64,000 nucleotides of DNA from Actinomycetes bacterium (GCA_021783215.1 JAJXUB010000002.1:1-64000), one strand, 5' to 3'; positions 18,308 to 28,233 are shown, numbered from the stretch's first letter. A program made the numbers and translations. Notes: a model not told the origin generated them from the sequence alone.

Positions 18308-20524
18308 ATGGCCAAGATCATCTACACGCTCACCGACGAGGCTCCGCTCCTCGCCACGTACTCCCTACTGCCCGTCATCGAGGCCTTCACCGCCGCGGCG
18401 GGCGTCGAGGTCGAGACCCGCGACATCTCCCTGGCCGCCCGCCTCCTCGCCGCGTTCCCGGAGAACCTGACCGAGGAGCAGAGGGTCGGCGACGCGCTCG
18501 CCGAGCTCGGCGCCCTCGCCCAGACGCCCGAGGCGAACATCATCAAGCTGCCGAACATCTCCGCCTCCGTCCCCCAGCTCAAGGCGGCCGTCGCCGAACT
18601 CCAGGAGAAGGGGTATGCCGTCCCGGACTACCCCGAGGACCCGAAGACCGACGCGGAGCGCGAGACCCGCGCCCGGTTCGACAGGATCAAGGGCAGCGCC
18701 GTCAACCCCGTCCTCCGCGAGGGCAACTCCGACCGCCGGGCCCCCGCCGCCGTGAAGAGCTACGCCCGCAAGCACCCGCACTCCATGGGCGCCTGGTCGC
18801 CGGAGAGCAGGACGAACGTCGCGACGATGGGCGAGCACGACTTCCGGGCCAACGAGCAGTCCGTCATCATGCCGGCCGACGACACCCTGACGATCCGGCT
18901 CGTCGGCGCCGACGGCGCGGCGACCGTCCTCAAGGAGAGCCTGCCCGTCCTCGCCGGTGAGGTCGTCGACGCGACGTTCCTGTCCGCCGCCGCCCTCGAC
19001 GCCTTCCTCGCCGAGCAGGTGGCCCGGGCCAAGGCCGAGGACGTCCTCCTCTCCGTCCACCTCAAGGCGACGATGATGAAGGTCTCCGACCCGGTGATCT
19101 TCGGACATGCCGTGCGCGCCTACTTCGCCGACGTCTACGCGGCATACGGGGACCAGCTGCTGGCCGCGGGACTGGACGGGAGCGGCGGCCTCGGGGCCAT
19201 CCTCGAGAGCCTGTCCACCCTGCCGAACGGCGAGGAGATCCGGGCGGCGTTCGAGACGGGCCTGAAGGACGGGCCGCGGCTCGCCATGGTCAACTCGGCC
19301 AAGGGGATCACCAACCTCCACGTGCCCTCCGACGTCATCGTCGACGCGTCGATGCCGGCGATGATCCGCACGTCCGGCCACATGTGGGGCGCCGACGGCG
19401 CCGAGCACGACACGCTCGCCGTCATCCCCGACAGCTCGTATGCCGGGGTCTACCAGGCCGTCATCGACGACTGCCGCGCCCACGGGGCGTTCGACCCGAC
19501 GACGATGGGCACGGTCCCCAACGTCGGTCTCATGGCCCAGCAGGCCGAGGAGTACGGCAGCCACGACAAGACCTTCGTCATCCCCTCCGCGGGCCGGGTC
19601 GAGGTCGTCAACGCCGCCGGGGACGTCCTCATGGGCCACGACGTCGAGGCCGGGGACATCTGGCGCGCCTGCCAGGCCAAGGACGCCCCGATCCGGGACT
19701 GGGTCAAGCTCGCCGTCACCCGCGCCCGCGCGACCGGCGACCCGGCCGTCTTCTGGCTCGACGAGGCCCGCGCCCACGACCGCAACGTCCGCGCCCTCGT
19801 CACGCGCTACCTCGCGGAGAACGACACGACCGGGCTCGACATCCGGATCATGAACCCGGTCGACGCGACGAAGCTGTCCGTCGAGCGGATCCGCAAGGGC
19901 GAGAACACGATCGGCGTCACCGGGAACGTCCTGCGGGACTACAACACCGACCTCTTCCCGATCCTCGAGCTCGGCACGAGCGCCAAGATGCTCTCCGTCG
20001 TCCCCCTCATGGCCGGCGGCGGTCTCTTCGAGACCGGCGCCGGCGGCTCGGCACCCAAGCACGTCCAGCAGCTCGTCGCGGAGAACTACCTCCGCTGGGA
20101 CAGCCTCGGTGAGTACCTCGCCCTGGCCGAGAGCCTGCGCCACCTCGCGCGGGCCGACGGCAACGCCCGGGCGACGGTCCTCGCCGACACGCTCGACCAG
20201 GCGACGGAGTCCCTCCTCAACGAGAACCGCTCCCCCGCGCGCCGTGTCGGCCAGATCGACGACCGCGGCAGCCACGCGTGGCTCGCGACGTACTGGGCTC
20301 AACAGCTGGCTCGCCAGACGGCGGACCCCCAGCTCGCGGCGCGGTTCGCGCCGCTCGCGCAGCGCCTGACGGCCGACGCGGAGGCCGTCTCGGCCGAGCT
20401 CATCGGCGTCCAGGGCCACCCGGCCGACATCGGCGGCTACTACCGTCCGGACGAGGCGAAGACGACGAGCGTCATGCGCCCGTCGGCGACGTTCAACGAG
20501 GCGCTCGGGCTCCTGTCAAGCTGA
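18308..20524 (+). CDS. icd: Monomeric NADP-dependent isocitrate dehydrogenase
   Basis: A 738-residue enzyme of the monomeric IDH class, which oxidises isocitrate to 2-oxoglutarate with NADP in the TCA cycle. It aligns end to end with the family's hallmark stretches: the N-terminal [27 protein letters not shown], the long [17 protein letters not shown] stretch, and [16 protein letters not shown]. Length is as expected (~740). AAGGAG at 18290-18295 is a good ribosome binding site 12 bases before the ATG. It is flanked upstream by a palindromic operator candidate and downstream by a classic terminator, so it is probably a single-gene transcript. Confidence 0.97.
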   Translation: MAKIIYTLTDEAPLLATYSLLPVIEAFTAAAGVEVETRDISLAARLLAAFPENLTEEQRVGDALAELGALAQTPEANIIKLPNISASVPQLKAAVAELQEKGYAVPDYPEDPKTDAERETRARFDRIKGSAVNPVLREGNSDRRAPAAVKSYARKHPHSMGAWSPESRTNVATMGEHDFRANEQSVIMPADDTLTIRLVGADGAATVLKESLPVLAGEVVDATFLSAAALDAFLAEQVARAKAEDVLLSVHLKATMMKVSDPVIFGHAVRAYFADVYAAYGDQLLAAGLDGSGGLGAILESLSTLPNGEEIRAAFETGLKDGPRLAMVNSAKGITNLHVPSDVIVDASMPAMIRTSGHMWGADGAEHDTLAVIPDSSYAGVYQAVIDDCRAHGAFDPTTMGTVPNVGLMAQQAEEYGSHDKTFVIPSAGRVEVVNAAGDVLMGHDVEAGDIWRACQAKDAPIRDWVKLAVTRARATGDPAVFWLDEARAHDRNVRALVTRYLAENDTTGLDIRIMNPVDATKLSVERIRKGENTIGVTGNVLRDYNTDLFPILELGTSAKMLSVVPLMAGGGLFETGAGGSAPKHVQQLVAENYLRWDSLGEYLALAESLRHLARADGNARATVLADTLDQATESLLNENRSPARRVGQIDDRGSHAWLATYWAQQLARQTADPQLAARFAPLAQRLTADAEAVSAELIGVQGHPADIGGYYRPDEAKTTSVMRPSATFNEALGLLSS

Positions 20525-20532
20525 CGCGTGGG

Positions 20533-20570
20533 CCCGACAAACCGCCCCCGGTGGGCGGTTTGTCGGGTTT
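20533..20570 (+). terminator. Rho-independent terminator after icd
   Basis: A perfect 15-base stem (CCCGACAAACCGCCC and its complement), a 5-base loop, and TTTAT on the plus strand, beginning nine bases after the icd stop codon. It is the clearest intrinsic terminator in the window. Confidence 0.92.
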
Positions 20571-20722
20571 ATACCGTTGCGCGTCCACCATGGAGGGGTC
20601 ACGATTCCGTCAAGGAATGGCAAAGGACTCCCCGGCCCGATACGGTGGCAGGGGACAGGTTGGGACCATGGTGGTCAGCCGACCGGTAGTACCACAGGAT
20701 TGACGCAGGGGGAGCAGTGACC

Positions 20723-21247
20723 ATGGACCAGTCAGACGCCGAGACGTCGGGTAAGACCACCAAGGGCATCAGCCGCCGCACGCTCGTCGCCGGCACGGCG
20801 TGGGCCGTGCCCGTCGTCGCCGTGGCGAGCGCTGCGCCGGCCTTCGCCCAGTCGCCGTGCTCACTCAACGTGACCTTCATCACCAACAGCGCCTGCAAAT
20901 GGCCTGGCAACAGCTGCTCCAGCCATCCGAAGGGGTACTCCTTCTGCTTCAACGTGACAGACACCTGCCCGTGCGACGTCAAACTCCACTGCGCAAGCAT
21001 CCCCGTCGTGACGAAGACTGGCGGCGGGACGACCCCCGTCCTGGAGTGTTTCGCCGACCAGACCATCGCGGCGGGGACCGGGAGCTTCTGCCTGTTCTTC
21101 CCGTCGAGCAACAGCGCGAACCAGACGTTCGACGTCGCCTTCGACTTCACGTTCACGACCCTCGACTGCTCCGAGCCCCAGTACAGCGGCGGCGGCGCCG
21201 GGACGGCAAGCGTCACCGGCACCCCGCCGGACTGCACCTGCGTCTGA
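20723..21247 (+). CDS. Cys-rich protein with Tat signal
   Basis: A 174-residue predicted exported protein. Residues 1-40 form a twin-arginine signal (ISRRTLVAGTAWAVPVV, then a cleavage site near PAFAQS). The mature part of about 135 residues contains 12 cysteines, including PCDV and a terminal DCTCV, and is otherwise rich in Thr, Ser, Asn and Phe. I recognise the signal type, frequent in Micrococcales surface proteins, but not the mature domain. Six disulfides or metal binding are both possible. It is alone between two strong terminators. GGGGGAG spaced 10 bases before the ATG at 20723 favours this start over the GTG at 20717. Confidence 0.8.
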   Translation: MDQSDAETSGKTTKGISRRTLVAGTAWAVPVVAVASAAPAFAQSPCSLNVTFITNSACKWPGNSCSSHPKGYSFCFNVTDTCPCDVKLHCASIPVVTKTGGGTTPVLECFADQTIAAGTGSFCLFFPSSNSANQTFDVAFDFTFTTLDCSEPQYSGGGAGTASVTGTPPDCTCV

Positions 21248-21257
21248 ACGGCCGCCT

Positions 21258-21297
21258 CGATGCCCCCGACGCAGCGCTGCTAGCGTCGGGGGCATCG
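21258..21297 (+). terminator. Strong hairpin terminator after Cys-rich gene
   Basis: A perfect 15-base stem (CGATGCCCCCGACGC and its complement) with a 10-base loop, beginning ten bases after the stop codon. There is no T-run, as is common for actinobacterial terminators. Confidence 0.8.
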
Positions 21298-21355
21298 GCA
21301 TCTTCACCCACCGGCGCGTGACGAGCGCGCCGTCGCGCAAAGGACGGCATCCGAA

Positions 21356-22339
21356 GTGAGCTCCTCCCCCGTCAAGGTCGCCGTGACCGGCGCCGCCGGC
21401 CAGATCGGCTACTCCCTTCTCTTCCGGATCGCCAGCGGTGCGCTCCTCGGTCCGGACACCCCGGTGGAGCTCCGCCTCCTCGAGATCACCCCCGCCCTCG
21501 GCGCCCTCGAGGGCGTCGTCATGGAGCTGGACGACTGCGCCTTCCCGACGCTCGCCGGCGTGGAGATCGGCGACGACGCCGAGAGGATCTTCGACGGGGC
21601 CAACCTCGCCATGCTCGTCGGTGCCATGCCGCGCAAGGAGGGCATGGACCGCGCCGACCTGCTCGCCGCCAACGGCAAGATCTTCACCGGCCAGGGGGCC
21701 GCCCTCAACAAGGTCGCCGCCGACGACATCCGGGTCCTCGTCACGGGCAACCCGGCCAACACGAACGCCCTCATCGCCATGAACAACGCCCCGGACATCC
21801 CCCGCGAGCGGTTCAACGCCTTGACCCGGCTCGACCACAACCGCGCCAAGGCCCAGCTCGCCAAGAAGCTCGGCGTCGGCGTCGACGACGTCAAGAACCT
21901 CGCCATCTGGGGCAACCACGACGACTCGATGTACCCCGACCTCTACCACGCGACCGTCGACGGCACGGTCGCCGCCGACCTCGTCGACCAGGCGTGGATC
22001 ACCGGCTCGTACATCCCGACCGTCGCCACCCGCGGCGGCGCCGTCATCAAGGCGCGCGGCCTGTCCTCGGCCGCGAGCGCGGCCAACGCGACGATCAACC
22101 ACATGCACGACTGGGTCCTCGGGACCGACGGCGCCTGGGTGTCCATGTCCGTGCCGTCGGACGGCTCCTACGGCGTCGAGGAGGGCCTCATCAGCTCCTT
22201 CCCGTGCACGACGGACAACGGCACCTGGAGCATCGTCCCGGGCATCGAGCACAGCGACTTCTCCAAGGAGCGCATCGCCGCGTCCGTCGCCCGGCTCGCC
22301 GCCGAGCGGGACCAGGTCAAGCAGCTCGGTCTCATCTGA
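21356..22339 (+). CDS. mdh: Malate dehydrogenase
   Basis: A 327-residue NAD-dependent enzyme that interconverts malate and oxaloacetate in the TCA cycle. The Rossmann motif [21 protein letters not shown] in the GNPANTNAL segment, the substrate-binding [13 protein letters not shown] and the catalytic His in [11 protein letters not shown] are present. It belongs to the cytosolic-type MDH group (~327 residues) found in actinobacteria. The GTG at 21356 is preceded by AAAGGA. It is isolated from icd by the Cys-rich gene and two terminators, so the two TCA genes are transcribed separately despite being near each other. Confidence 0.96.
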   Translation: MSSSPVKVAVTGAAGQIGYSLLFRIASGALLGPDTPVELRLLEITPALGALEGVVMELDDCAFPTLAGVEIGDDAERIFDGANLAMLVGAMPRKEGMDRADLLAANGKIFTGQGAALNKVAADDIRVLVTGNPANTNALIAMNNAPDIPRERFNALTRLDHNRAKAQLAKKLGVGVDDVKNLAIWGNHDDSMYPDLYHATVDGTVAADLVDQAWITGSYIPTVATRGGAVIKARGLSSAASAANATINHMHDWVLGTDGAWVSMSVPSDGSYGVEEGLISSFPCTTDNGTWSIVPGIEHSDFSKERIAASVARLAAERDQVKQLGLI

Positions 22340-22352
22340 GCCGACGGCGCGG

Positions 22353-22826
22353 CTAGGACGTCGCGAACCACGTATGCCCGTCGAAGGCCAGGGCATGGGC
22401 CAGCCGCCCCTGCGACGACTCGCGCAGCGGCGGCAGGTCGTCGAGCGGGAACCATCCCACCTGCAGGTTCTCCTCGTCCGCGGGACGCGCCACCCCCGAG
22501 AGGACGCGGCAGGCGAACGTGTGGTCGAGGTAGATGACCCGGTCGCCGTTCGTGTGCGTGAGGACAGGCGTCGACTCGATGCTCGTCAGGTGCTCCGGGA
22601 CGACGAGGAGCCCGGTCTCCTCGAGGACCTCCCGGGCGATGGCGACGGCCGGCTCCTCCCCCGGCTCGACGATGCCGGACGGCAGAGCCCACTCGCGGAC
22701 GTCGGCGCGCAGCCCGAGCAGCAGCCTCCCCTCCCCGTCGAGGACGACCGCCGTCGTCCCGACGAGGTAGAGGAGCTCGTGGCCGATGCGCCGCCGCAGG
22801 CCGAGGACGAAGTCCGGTGTCGGCAT
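22353..22826 (-). CDS. NUDIX hydrolase
   Basis: A 157-residue NUDIX-fold pyrophosphohydrolase. The Nudix box is intact: G(IVEPG)E(EPAVAIA)REVLEETG, with the metal-binding Glu residues. The N-terminal half carries the usual beta strands (GTTAVVLDGEGRLLLGLRA). Such proteins hydrolyse nucleoside diphosphate-linked compounds; the substrate cannot be deduced. The ATG at 22826 is the first sensible start and lies 11 bases after the DUF3017 stop. With DUF3017 and folD upstream it forms a tightly spaced minus-strand set. It ends 13 bases from the convergent mdh stop. Confidence 0.9.
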   Translation of the reverse strand: MPTPDFVLGLRRRIGHELLYLVGTTAVVLDGEGRLLLGLRADVREWALPSGIVEPGEEPAVAIAREVLEETGLLVVPEHLTSIESTPVLTHTNGDRVIYLDHTFACRVLSGVARPADEENLQVGWFPLDDLPPLRESSQGRLAHALAFDGHTWFATS

Positions 22827-22837
22827 ACGGGTCCCTG

Positions 22838-23143
22838 TCAGATCTGGGGGTGGAGGTTCATCAACCGGCCGATGACGACGACGGCGACCCCGAGGGCCGC
22901 AAGGGTGAGCGCGTCGACCCACCGCGCGCGCACGACGAGACCGCCCGACAGCTCCTGGGGCAGCACGAGGCGCAGGACGGAGCCACCGACGAGGGACGCA
23001 CCGAAGACATAGGTCGCCCGCAGAGGATGTGCCGTCCCGCCGAACGCGACCGCGGCGGCGACGCCGCCCATGACGAGCCACCAGAACGCGAGGTGGCCGA
23101 CGACCGTGGGGCGGCGCTCGGGTGGTGGCTCGGGGTTCCTCAC
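22838..23143 (-). CDS. DUF3017 small membrane protein
   Basis: A 101-residue protein with three hydrophobic segments (HLAFWWLVMGGVAAAVAF, ATYVFGASLVGGSVLRLVLP, ALTLAALGVAVVVIGRLM). The LVLP...GGLVVRARWVDALTL pattern matches DUF3017, found next to folD in many actinobacteria. Function is unknown. The GTG start at 23143 is 16 bases after the folD stop, so it is likely co-transcribed with folD and perhaps translated by reinitiation. Confidence 0.82.
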   Translation of the reverse strand: MRNPEPPPERRPTVVGHLAFWWLVMGGVAAAVAFGGTAHPLRATYVFGASLVGGSVLRLVLPQELSGGLVVRARWVDALTLAALGVAVVVIGRLMNLHPQI

Positions 23144-23159
23144 CTCGGTCGGCTCACCA

Positions 23160-24035
23160 TCACGCGGCGTGCCCGGCCGCCCGTTCCGCGGCGAGGACGA
23201 CGTTCGTCAGGAGCATGGCGCGGGTCATCGGGCCGACGCCGCCGGGGTTCGGGGAGAAGTAGCCAGCGACCTCCCGGACGTCGGGGTGGACATCCCCGCC
23301 GACCGTCGTCCGTCCGGGATCGTCCGGGACGGGGACGCGGCTCACGCCGACGTCGAGGACGGCCGCGCCGGGCTTGACCATGTCCGGCGTGACGATGTTG
23401 TGGACGCCCGCGGCGGCGACGACGATGTCGGCCTGGCGCACCTCCGCGGCGAGGTCGCGCGTGCCCGTGTGGCAGACCGTCACCGTCGCGTTCTCGCTCT
23501 TGCGGGTGAGGATGAGGCCCAGCGGCCGTCCGACGGTGATCCCACGGCCGACGATGACGACCTTGGCGCCCGTGACCGGCACGTCGTAGCGGCGCAGGAG
23601 CTCGACGCATCCCATCGGCGTGCACGGCAGCGGCGCCTCCCGGCCGAGGACGAGCCAGCCGAGGTTGATCGGGTGGAGCCCGTCGACGTCCTTGGCCGGG
23701 TCGACGGCGGAGAGGATCGCGTGCTCGTCAAGGCCCGTCGGCTGCTGGACGAGGAAGCCCGTGCAGGCCGGGTCGGCGTTGAGGTCGTGGACGACGTCGA
23801 GGACCTCCTTCAGCGGGGACGTGCCGGGCAGGTCGCGGCGGATGCTCGTGACGCCGATCTCCGCGCAGTCCCTGTGCTTCGCCCCGACGTACCACCGGCT
23901 GCCCGGGTCGTCCCCGACGAGGACCGTCCCGAGCCCGGGAACGACACCCCGGGCCGCGAGGGCCGCGACCCGCTCGGCCAGCTCCACCTTGATCTGCGCG
24001 AGGATCGCCTTGCCGTCGAGCGTCACAGCCGTCAC
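23160..24035 (-). CDS. folD: Methylenetetrahydrofolate dehydrogenase/cyclohydrolase
   Basis: A 291-residue bifunctional enzyme that converts 5,10-methylene-THF to 10-formyl-THF, supplying PurN and PurH encoded elsewhere in this window. The catalytic Lys lies in [13 protein letters not shown], and the substrate loop [11 protein letters not shown] and NADP loop [11 protein letters not shown] (Gly where Ser is usual) are present, as is the late GGDVHPDV and GPMTRAMLL. The GTG at 24035 gives the usual N-terminus ([12 protein letters not shown]); a GTG three codons later is an alternative. It is divergent from the carboxyltransferase gene. Confidence 0.94.
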   Translation of the reverse strand: MTAVTLDGKAILAQIKVELAERVAALAARGVVPGLGTVLVGDDPGSRWYVGAKHRDCAEIGVTSIRRDLPGTSPLKEVLDVVHDLNADPACTGFLVQQPTGLDEHAILSAVDPAKDVDGLHPINLGWLVLGREAPLPCTPMGCVELLRRYDVPVTGAKVVIVGRGITVGRPLGLILTRKSENATVTVCHTGTRDLAAEVRQADIVVAAAGVHNIVTPDMVKPGAAVLDVGVSRVPVPDDPGRTTVGGDVHPDVREVAGYFSPNPGGVGPMTRAMLLTNVVLAAERAAGHAA

Positions 24036-24081
24036 GGCTCCACATCCTGCCACGCCCCGCATCCGGAGCGACGGCGCCGCC

Positions 24082-24087
24082 TAGGCT
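24082..24087 (+). promoter_or_regulatory. -10 box, leaderless carboxyltransferase gene
   Basis: TAGGCT ends six bases before the ATG at 24094, implying a transcript that begins at the start codon. Confidence 0.6.
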
Positions 24088-24093
24088 GCGACC

Positions 24094-25599
24094 ATGGCCG
24101 ACTCGCCGCAACGGATCACGGCGCATGACCTCATCGACAACGTCCTCGACCCGGGCAGCTGGGTCTCCTGGGACGGTCCTGCGCCGACCGTCGCCGCGGC
24201 CGGCACCTCGTATGCCGCCGACCTCGCCGCCGCGGCCGACCGCTCCGGCGTCGACGAGTCCATCCTCACCGGCGAGGGCACGGTCAACGGGCGCCGGGTC
24301 GCGGCCGTCGTCGGCGAGTTCGCCTTCCTCGCCGGCTCCATGGGCCGGACCGCGACGGAGCGGGTCGTCCTGGCCTACGAGCGGGCCCAGCGGGAGCGGC
24401 TGCCCCTCTTCGCCTCGCCGGCCTCGGGGGGGACCCGTATGCAGGAGGGCACGCCCGCGTTCGTCGGCATGGTGAAGATCGCCGCCGCGTGCACCGACTT
24501 CAAGAACGCCGGCCTGCCCTACGTGACGTACCTGCGGCACCCGACGACGGGCGGGGTCTTCGCCTCGTGGGGCTCCCTCGGCCACATGACGACGGCACAG
24601 CCCGGCGCGACGATCGGCTTCCTCGGCGCGCGGGTGTTCGAGACGCTCTACGGGGAGTCGTTCCCCACCGGGGTCCAGACGGCCGAGAACCTCTACGACA
24701 ACGGGATCATCGACGCGATCCTCCCCCTGCCGGAGCTCAAGGGCGCCGTCGACCGGGCGCTCGACATCCTCGGCGCACCGATGGGGGCGCCGCCACCGGT
24801 GCCGGACGAGCCGCAGGAGCGCCTCCCCGAGACCCCGGCATGGGAGTCCATCACCCGTTCCCGGCGCGACGAACGGCCGGGCGTGCGGATGCTCCTGCGG
24901 TTCGGCGCCTCCTCGGTCGTCCGGCTCCACGGCACCGGACAGGGCGAGCGCGACCCGGGGATGCTCATGGCCCTCGCGCGGTTCGGCGGCGCCACCTGCG
25001 TGCTCATCGGCCACGACCGGCGCCACGGGATCCTCGGCGCGCCGCTGTCGCCGGGGGGCCTGCGCGTCGCCCGGCGCGGGATGCGCCTGTCCGCCGAGCT
25101 CGGGCTGCCCCTGGTCACCGTCATCGACACGGCGGGCGCCGCCCTGTCCCGGGAGGCCGAGGAGGGCGGCCTCGCCGGGGAGATCGCCCGTAGCCTCGCC
25201 GAGCTGACGGCCCTGCCGTCCCCGACCGTCTGCGTGCTCCTCGGCCAGGGCACCGGCGGCGGTGCCCTGGCCGTCATGCCGGCCGACCGGGTCATCTGCG
25301 CCGAGCACTCGTGGCTGTCTCCGCTGCCCCCGGAGGGCGCCTCGGCCATCCTCCACCGGGACACGACCCACGCGGCCGAGCTCGCCACGGCCCAACGGGT
25401 CCGCTCCGCCGACCTGCTCGCCGACGGCATCGTCGACCACGTCGTCCCCGAGCACCCCGATGCCGCCGACGAGCCGGAGGCCTTCTGTGCCCGGATGAGC
25501 CTGTCCATCGAGCACGCCGTGACGACGCTCGTCCGGAGCGACCCGGCGGAGCGCCTCCGGCGCCGCCGTGAGCGGTACCGCCGGCTCGGGGTCCTCTGA
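24094..25599 (+). CDS. Acetyl-CoA carboxylase carboxyltransferase, fused beta/alpha
   Basis: A 501-residue protein with both crotonase-like halves of the biotin-dependent carboxyltransferase. The N-terminal half resembles AccD (EFAFLAGSMGRTATERVV, SGGTRMQEGTPAFVGM). The C-terminal half resembles AccA (GASSVVRLHGTGQGERDPG, VTVIDTAGAALSREAEEGG, LLGQGTGGGALAVMPADRV). It should transfer CO2 from carboxybiotin to acetyl-CoA or another acyl-CoA. No zinc-ribbon Cys cluster of AccD is visible at the N-terminus, and no biotin carboxylase is in the window. Its TGA overlaps the ATG of arcC by one base, so carbamate kinase translation is coupled to it. Confidence 0.87.
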   Translation: MADSPQRITAHDLIDNVLDPGSWVSWDGPAPTVAAAGTSYAADLAAAADRSGVDESILTGEGTVNGRRVAAVVGEFAFLAGSMGRTATERVVLAYERAQRERLPLFASPASGGTRMQEGTPAFVGMVKIAAACTDFKNAGLPYVTYLRHPTTGGVFASWGSLGHMTTAQPGATIGFLGARVFETLYGESFPTGVQTAENLYDNGIIDAILPLPELKGAVDRALDILGAPMGAPPPVPDEPQERLPETPAWESITRSRRDERPGVRMLLRFGASSVVRLHGTGQGERDPGMLMALARFGGATCVLIGHDRRHGILGAPLSPGGLRVARRGMRLSAELGLPLVTVIDTAGAALSREAEEGGLAGEIARSLAELTALPSPTVCVLLGQGTGGGALAVMPADRVICAEHSWLSPLPPEGASAILHRDTTHAAELATAQRVRSADLLADGIVDHVVPEHPDAADEPEAFCARMSLSIEHAVTTLVRSDPAERLRRRRERYRRLGVL

Positions 25600-26522
25600 T
25601 GCGGATCCTCATCGCGCTCGGCGGGAACGCCCTGTCCTCCCCCGACGGCCGCTCCGGCCCGCGGGAGCAGGTCGACGCGGCCCGGCGGGCCATGGTGCAC
25701 GTCGCCAGGCTCGTCGCCGCCGGGCACGAGGTCGTCCTCACCCACGGCAACGGCCCGCAGGTCGGTGACCTCCTCGCCCAGGGCGAGATCGCCGCCGCGC
25801 AGGTCCCGCCCGTGCCGCTCGACTGGCGTGACGCCGAGACGCAAGGGGCGATCGGCTACGTGCTCCTCAGCGCGCTGGCGAGCAGCCTGGCGGCGTACGG
25901 CCGGCAGACGCCGGTGGCGGCCCTGGTGACCCGGACCCTCGTCGACGCGTCGGACCCGGGGTTCCGGCACCCGACGAAACCCGTGGGCCGCTACCGGCGC
26001 CAGCTCCCGGCGATGGACCACGGCCAGGTGTGGGAGAACATGGGCCCGCGTGGCTGGCGACGGCTCGTCGCGTCCCCGGAACCGTTGGAGATCCTCGACA
26101 TCGGTGCCATCCGCACCCTCGTCGGCGCCGGCTACGTCGTCATCGCCGCCGGCGGCGGCGGGATCCCGACGGTGCGCGACGACGACGGGCAGACGCGGGG
26201 CGTCGAGGCGGTGATCGACAAGGACCTGACGGCCGCCCTGCTCGCCCGGCAGATCGGGGCCGACATCCTCGTCATCGCCACGGACGTCGAGAACGCGGCG
26301 GTCGGTTTCGGCAGCCCCGGCCAGCGGGACCTGGCTCATGTGACGGCCACCGAGCTGCGGGCATACGCCGCGGCCGGTGAGTTCGCCGAGGGGTCCATGA
26401 GGCCGAAGGTCGAGGCGGCGCTCCGGTTCGCCGAGGCCGGCGGCCGAGCCGTCATCACGTCCCTGGCCCGCATCACCGACGCCGTCGACGGCCGGGCCGG
26501 CACCGTCGTGGAGGCGGGCTGA
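25599..26522 (+). CDS. arcC: Carbamate kinase
   Basis: A 307-residue amino acid kinase-fold enzyme that makes ATP from carbamoyl phosphate and ADP, or runs in reverse. Motifs: IALGGNAL at the N-terminus, THGNGPQVG, FRHPTKPVG, IAAGGGGIPTV, and a C-terminal SMRPKVEAALRF. Length matches ArcC. It starts inside the stop of the carboxyltransferase gene (TGATG). Neither arcA nor arcB is nearby, so it is not part of a classical arginine deiminase operon; carbamoyl phosphate could come from purine or pyrimidine breakdown. Confidence 0.93.
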   Translation: MRILIALGGNALSSPDGRSGPREQVDAARRAMVHVARLVAAGHEVVLTHGNGPQVGDLLAQGEIAAAQVPPVPLDWRDAETQGAIGYVLLSALASSLAAYGRQTPVAALVTRTLVDASDPGFRHPTKPVGRYRRQLPAMDHGQVWENMGPRGWRRLVASPEPLEILDIGAIRTLVGAGYVVIAAGGGGIPTVRDDDGQTRGVEAVIDKDLTAALLARQIGADILVIATDVENAAVGFGSPGQRDLAHVTATELRAYAAAGEFAEGSMRPKVEAALRFAEAGGRAVITSLARITDAVDGRAGTVVEAG

Positions 26523-26556
26523 CCCTCCTCGCCGCCGACGACGCGGGCCGGGCGGC

Positions 26557-28227
26557 CTACTCGGAGACGAGCGGGACGACCTCGTGCCGCAGGACCTTGC
26601 CCATGACGTTGCGGGGCAGCTCGTCGACGACGACGAAGCGCCGGGGCACCTTGTAGGGGGCGAGGAACTGCTTGGCCCACGCGCGCAGCTCGGCCGCCTC
26701 GGGCAGCGGGCCGTCGGCGACGACCGCGGCGACGACCTCCTCGCCACGGCCCGGCGAGGGGACGCCGACGACGACGACGTCCTCGACGGCCGGGTGGCGG
26801 CGCAGGACGTCCTCGACCTCCAGCGGCGAGACGTTGAACCCCCCGGTGACGATGATCTCTTTGAGCCGCCCGGCGATGACGAGGGAGCCGTCGTCGACCC
26901 GGACGAGGTCGCCGGTGCGGAACCACCCGTCGAGGAAGGCCTGCTCGGTCTCCTTCGGCTTGTCGAGGTAGCCGCCGAAGACCTGGGGACCGCGGACGAG
27001 GAGCTCGCCGACCTCGCCGTCCTCGACCTCACGGTCGGGCTCGTCCACCGACACGATGCGCACGTCGGTGTCGGGGAAGGGGATGCCGATGCTGCCGACC
27101 CGGCGGGAGGCGTCGACGGGGTTGCCGACGACGATCGGGGAGGTCTCGGTGAGCCCGTACCCCTCGACGAGGCGCCCTCCCGTGGCCCGCTCCCAGTGCT
27201 CGACGAAGGCCGGGTCGAGGGACATGGCCCCGGAGATGCCGCACCCGATGCCCTGGAGCGAGACGCCCTGCTTCTCGGCGACTCGCAGGAGCGCCTCGAA
27301 GACGGGGGGGACGCCAACGACGAAGGTCGGCGTCCGGCGTCTGACGGCCTCCAGCATGAGGCCCGGCTCCGGCGCCGGGATGAGGTGGACCTCGGCGGCG
27401 GCGGTGATCCCCGTGAGGACTCCCGTCGTCAGCCCGAGCGCGTGGAACATCGGCAGCGTCGCGAGGAAGACGCCCTCGCCGTAGGCCAGCTCGGTCCACG
27501 CGCGGCCCTGGAGACAGTTGGCGACGAGGTTGGCGTGGGTCAGGGGGACGCCCTTGGGGGTGCCCGTCGTGCCGCTCGTGTACATGATGACGGCGACATC
27601 GGCGGCGGTCGGCCGGTGGCTCCGGGAGGAGACCGGGTGGTGGGCCCCCCGACGGGCGAGCCGGTGCCACGCGACGGTTCCCGCCGGCCAGGTGCTCGTC
27701 GTCAGGCGCTCGCGCGCCTCCCGGGCCTGGCGAAGCGGCATACGCAGGGCTAGTCGTCTGGCCATCGGGAGGGACCGGGTGATGTCGACGCCGACGACGT
27801 GCCGCACCGGGGTGGAGTCGCGCAGGGGCGCCACGGCGTCGAGGGCCTTGTCCCAGACGACGGCGACCCGGGCGCCGTGGTCGGTGAACATGCCGGACAG
27901 CTCGGCGGTGGAGTAGAGCGGGTTGTGGTGGACGACCTCGGCGCCGAGGCGCAGGGCGCCGAGCGTCACGTGGAGGCTGACCGGGCACGTCGGCAGGAGG
28001 ACGGCGACGCGGTCACCGACGCCGACGTCGAGCGCGGCGAGGGCGGCGGCGGCCCGGTCGACGGCCGCCGCCGTCGCGGCATACGTCTGGCTCCGCCCGA
28101 GGAAGTTCGTGCACGGCGCGTCCGGCCGGTGCGCGACCGCCTCGTCGAAGAGGTCGAGGATCGTCGCGTCGGGGTAGTCGAGATGGCGCGGGACTCCCGG
28201 GGCGTACCGCGCGGACCAGTCCTCCAT
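26557..28227 (-). CDS. Acyl-CoA synthetase (long-chain fatty acid-CoA ligase)
   Basis: A 556-residue member of the ANL adenylate-forming superfamily that activates a fatty acid with ATP and CoA. The A3 P-loop IMYTSGTTGTPKGV, the A5 GYGLTETSP, the A7 GWFRTGDLV and the hinge/catalytic region GRLKEIIVTGGFNVSPLEVE ... PRNVMGKVLRHEV (catalytic Lys) are complete. Chain-length preference cannot be deduced. The ATG at 28227 lies six bases after TAGGCT (28234-28239). It may feed the carboxyltransferase and mutase pathways by supplying acyl-CoAs. Confidence 0.92.
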   Translation of the reverse strand: MEDWSARYAPGVPRHLDYPDATILDLFDEAVAHRPDAPCTNFLGRSQTYAATAAAVDRAAAALAALDVGVGDRVAVLLPTCPVSLHVTLGALRLGAEVVHHNPLYSTAELSGMFTDHGARVAVVWDKALDAVAPLRDSTPVRHVVGVDITRSLPMARRLALRMPLRQAREARERLTTSTWPAGTVAWHRLARRGAHHPVSSRSHRPTAADVAVIMYTSGTTGTPKGVPLTHANLVANCLQGRAWTELAYGEGVFLATLPMFHALGLTTGVLTGITAAAEVHLIPAPEPGLMLEAVRRRTPTFVVGVPPVFEALLRVAEKQGVSLQGIGCGISGAMSLDPAFVEHWERATGGRLVEGYGLTETSPIVVGNPVDASRRVGSIGIPFPDTDVRIVSVDEPDREVEDGEVGELLVRGPQVFGGYLDKPKETEQAFLDGWFRTGDLVRVDDGSLVIAGRLKEIIVTGGFNVSPLEVEDVLRRHPAVEDVVVVGVPSPGRGEEVVAAVVADGPLPEAAELRAWAKQFLAPYKVPRRFVVVDELPRNVMGKVLRHEVVPLVSE

Positions 28228-28233
28228 GACCGG

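Noticed and set aside
25599-26522. Part of an arginine deiminase operon
   Set aside because: No arcA, arcB or arginine antiporter gene is nearby.
24693-27317. A minus-strand open frame of 874 codons across accDA, arcC and the acyl-CoA ligase
   Set aside because: Antisense or off-frame to three genes with full catalytic motifs; low-complexity Arg/Ser/Pro translation.
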